Positions 14,148 to 15,675 of a stretch of 15,675 nucleotides of DNA are shown here, in pieces (positions within the stretch are counted from its first letter, which is position 1; every line of letters begins with the position of its first letter). The stretch lies in the NCBI GenBank assembly GCA_016869335.1, contig VGEJ01000025.1, positions 1 through 15,675 on the forward strand. The letters run 5' to 3'. A program made the position numbers and the translations under genes. The notes under the pieces are model-generated. The model was not told where the DNA came from, made no database searches, and saw nothing but the letters and a program-made list of their open reading frames with translations. The stretch comes from Alphaproteobacteria bacterium. GTDB lineage: Bacteria > Pseudomonadota > Alphaproteobacteria > VGEJ01.

Positions 14148-15440
14148 ATGGCCAGCACCCTGGTGACCAACGTCAGGATCTTCGATGGCTCGGGGCACAG
14201 GAGCTTCCCCGGCGAGGTCCTCGTCCAGGGCAACCGGATCAAGGCGGTGGCCAAGGGCGGCGAGGAGATCGGCCGCGAGGGGGTCGAGGTGATCGAGGGG
14301 CGCGGCGCCACGCTGATGCCCGGTCTGGTCAACTGCCACGGCCACCTGAGCTATCCCGATCTCGAGACGCTTAACGCCATCGGCGATCTGCCGCCTGAGG
14401 AGCACATGCTGATTTCGGTGCGCAATGCGCGCACGGTGCTCGAACACGGCCACACTGCTGTGGTCAGCGCCGCGGCCGCCAAGCCTCGGCTCGACATCGT
14501 GCTGCGCAACGAGATCGAGGCGGGCCGCGTACCGGGACCGCGGCTCCGCGCCTGCACCCCGCAGTTCAACGCCACCGGCGGACCCTGGGACCCGCGCCAG
14601 CTTCACATGCACCACTCCTCGTTCGAGATCATCGCCGACGGGCCGATCGAGTTCCGGCGCAAGGTTCGCGAGATGATCCGCGAGGGCGTCGATGTCGTGA
14701 AGCTCTCGATTTCGGGCGACAACATGTCGGCACCCTTCGCGGACGAGGACTCCACGACCATGGCGGAGGACGAGATCGCGGCCGCCTGCGAGGTCGCGCA
14801 TTCGCGCGGCAAGGCGCTGGCATCCCACGCGCGGAGCGACAGCTCCATTGCTCTCTCGGTGAAGTACGGCATCCAGTTCATCCACCACGCCACCCACCCG
14901 AGCGAGCGCACGCTCGACCTCCTGGAGCGGCACAAGACGAGGCATAGCGTATGCCCGGCGCTCGGCATCACGTATGTCATGCTGAACGAGGCGGCGGACT
15001 GGGGGCTCTCGCGCGAGTGGGCGCTCAAGAATCGGCTCGACGGCGAGCTCGAGGCGGCCTGCGAGACCGCGCGCAAGATGGTCAAGCGCGGGATCAAGGT
15101 CATGCCGTTCGGCGACTACGGCGTGGCGTGGAATCCGCACGGCGCCGACAATCGCGACCTCGAGTACTTCGTCAACCTGGTCGGCTTCAGCCCCGCCGAG
15201 ACGCTCACGATGGCGACGAAGTGGGGCGGGGAAGCGTTCGCGCTCGGCGGCACGCCGGAACTCGGCCAGATTCGACCGGGCTTCCTGGCCGACCTGTTGC
15301 TGATCGACGGCGATCCCCTCGCCGACATCACGCTGCTGCAGGATCGCCAGAATTTCCTCATGATCATGAAGAATGGGGAGCTGTACAAGGCTCCGGCTGC
15401 GGGCCGGCGTGGCGAGCGCCGGCGCGTCGCGGCGGAGTAG
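14148..15440 (+). CDS. Metal-dependent amidohydrolase, copy 4 of 4
   Basis: 430 residues, collinear with copies 1-3. Metal-site candidates: His64 and His66 in NCHGHLS, the Lys of VVKLSISGD, the His of ASHARSD, the second His of FIHHAT, and Asp323 in FGDYG. It has the TGGPWDPRQ and HMHH segments and the EAADWGL loop, so it groups with copies 2 and 3. The start of the protein is the most diverged of the set (DGSGHRSFPGE, where the others have DGTGKK). The tail is Arg-rich and ends in RRVAAE. It follows a strong terminator and has its own GGAGG, so expression independent of copies 1-3 is likely. The next gene starts 36 bases after the stop. Hydrolysis of an amide-type or cyclic C-N bond is the family expectation; the true substrate is unknown. 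Confidence 0.93.
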   Translation: MASTLVTNVRIFDGSGHRSFPGEVLVQGNRIKAVAKGGEEIGREGVEVIEGRGATLMPGLVNCHGHLSYPDLETLNAIGDLPPEEHMLISVRNARTVLEHGHTAVVSAAAAKPRLDIVLRNEIEAGRVPGPRLRACTPQFNATGGPWDPRQLHMHHSSFEIIADGPIEFRRKVREMIREGVDVVKLSISGDNMSAPFADEDSTTMAEDEIAAACEVAHSRGKALASHARSDSSIALSVKYGIQFIHHATHPSERTLDLLERHKTRHSVCPALGITYVMLNEAADWGLSREWALKNRLDGELEAACETARKMVKRGIKVMPFGDYGVAWNPHGADNRDLEYFVNLVGFSPAETLTMATKWGGEAFALGGTPELGQIRPGFLADLLLIDGDPLADITLLQDRQNFLMIMKNGELYKAPAAGRRGERRRVAAE

Positions 15441-15476
15441 GGCAGCTCGTCGGCGCGCTTGCCCGGCGCAACCGCG

Positions 15477-15675
15477 ATGACCAAGGTCTCGGTGGCCGTT
15501 GACTTCGATGCACCCCCCCGCGAGGTGTGGGAGATCATCGGTGACTTCAACGCGCTGCCGCGCTGGCACCCGGGGATCGCCGGGAGCCGCATTGAGTACG
15601 GCGAGGAGGGGACCCAGCGCGTGCTCAAGTCGCCCGACGGCAGCGAGTTCATCGAGCGCTTTGTCGGCGCGAACT
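15477..15675 (+). CDS. SRPBCC-fold protein (polyketide cyclase / START-like), 3' end cut by window
   Basis: The first 66 residues are visible and match the SRPBCC (helix-grip) superfamily: an N-terminal strand (TKVSVAVDF), then APPREVWEIIGDFNALPRWHPGI, then IEYGEEGTQRVLKSPDGSEFIERF. The Trp-His-Pro after the first helix and the Gly-Thr-x-Arg strand are typical. These proteins form a deep hydrophobic pocket and bind or convert small ring compounds. About half of a normal-length protein is present. The ATG at 15477 lacks an obvious Shine-Dalgarno site; a TTG at 15459 is an in-frame alternative. It lies 36 bases after amidohydrolase copy 4, with no terminator seen between them, so co-transcription is plausible. 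Confidence 0.85.
   Translation, partial: MTKVSVAVDFDAPPREVWEIIGDFNALPRWHPGIAGSRIEYGEEGTQRVLKSPDGSEFIERFVGAN

Noticed and set aside
13893..15569. 558-codon open frame on the - strand
   Set aside because: Antisense shadow of amidohydrolase copies 3 and 4, with no recognisable protein motifs and a composition like the other shadows.
1..15675. Mobile element, CRISPR array or RNA gene
   Set aside because: No transposase, integrase, terminal repeats, regularly spaced short repeats or tRNA/rRNA-like sequence is visible. The repetition in the window comes from paralogous genes.

Overview
The window is very GC-rich, densely coding DNA with strong Shine-Dalgarno sites, short or overlapping gene junctions and GC-dominated third codon positions. 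This fits a soil-type proteobacterium (an alphaproteobacterium is my best guess) or a similar high-GC environmental lineage. No rRNA, tRNA, CRISPR array, transposase or integrase is visible, and no gap longer than about 140 bases lacks a gene.

Left part (1-8934, + strand): three consecutive paralogous large subunits of the xanthine dehydrogenase / CO-dehydrogenase-like molybdenum hydroxylase family. The first is cut by the window edge, the second is intact, and the third is frameshifted near 5945 with a non-homologous C-terminus. They are followed, with overlaps or gaps of a few bases, by a VOC (glyoxalase/extradiol-type) metalloprotein, an unrecognised 78-residue protein, a DOPA 4,5-dioxygenase-family protein and a D-2-hydroxyacid dehydrogenase-family oxidoreductase. 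All read as one catabolic operon. The likely logic is hydroxylation of a cyclic or aromatic compound, ring processing, and reduction or oxidation of a hydroxy/keto acid. The substrate cannot be read from the sequence. The FAD and 2Fe-2S partner subunits normally needed by the molybdenum hydroxylases are not in the window.

Middle part (8987-9899): a GlcG/HbpS-type protein on the - strand, convergent with the operon and divergent from a small cupin. The short shared upstream region carries a 7-bp inverted repeat.

Right part (10038-15440, + strand): four consecutive paralogous metal-dependent amidohydrolases of 430-431 residues. Each has its own ribosome binding site, and hairpin terminators lie between copies 2/3 and 3/4. 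All keep the HxH, Lys, His, His, Asp metal-site residues of binuclear amidohydrolases of the prolidase/imidazolonepropionase-like type, and all end in an Arg-rich tail closing in Ala-Ala-Glu. An SRPBCC-fold protein begins at 15477 and runs off the window.

The most distinctive point is the pair of side-by-side gene expansions: three molybdenum hydroxylase large subunits and four amidohydrolases. This suggests a catabolic island that handles a panel of related, perhaps N-containing cyclic, substrates. That link is inference.
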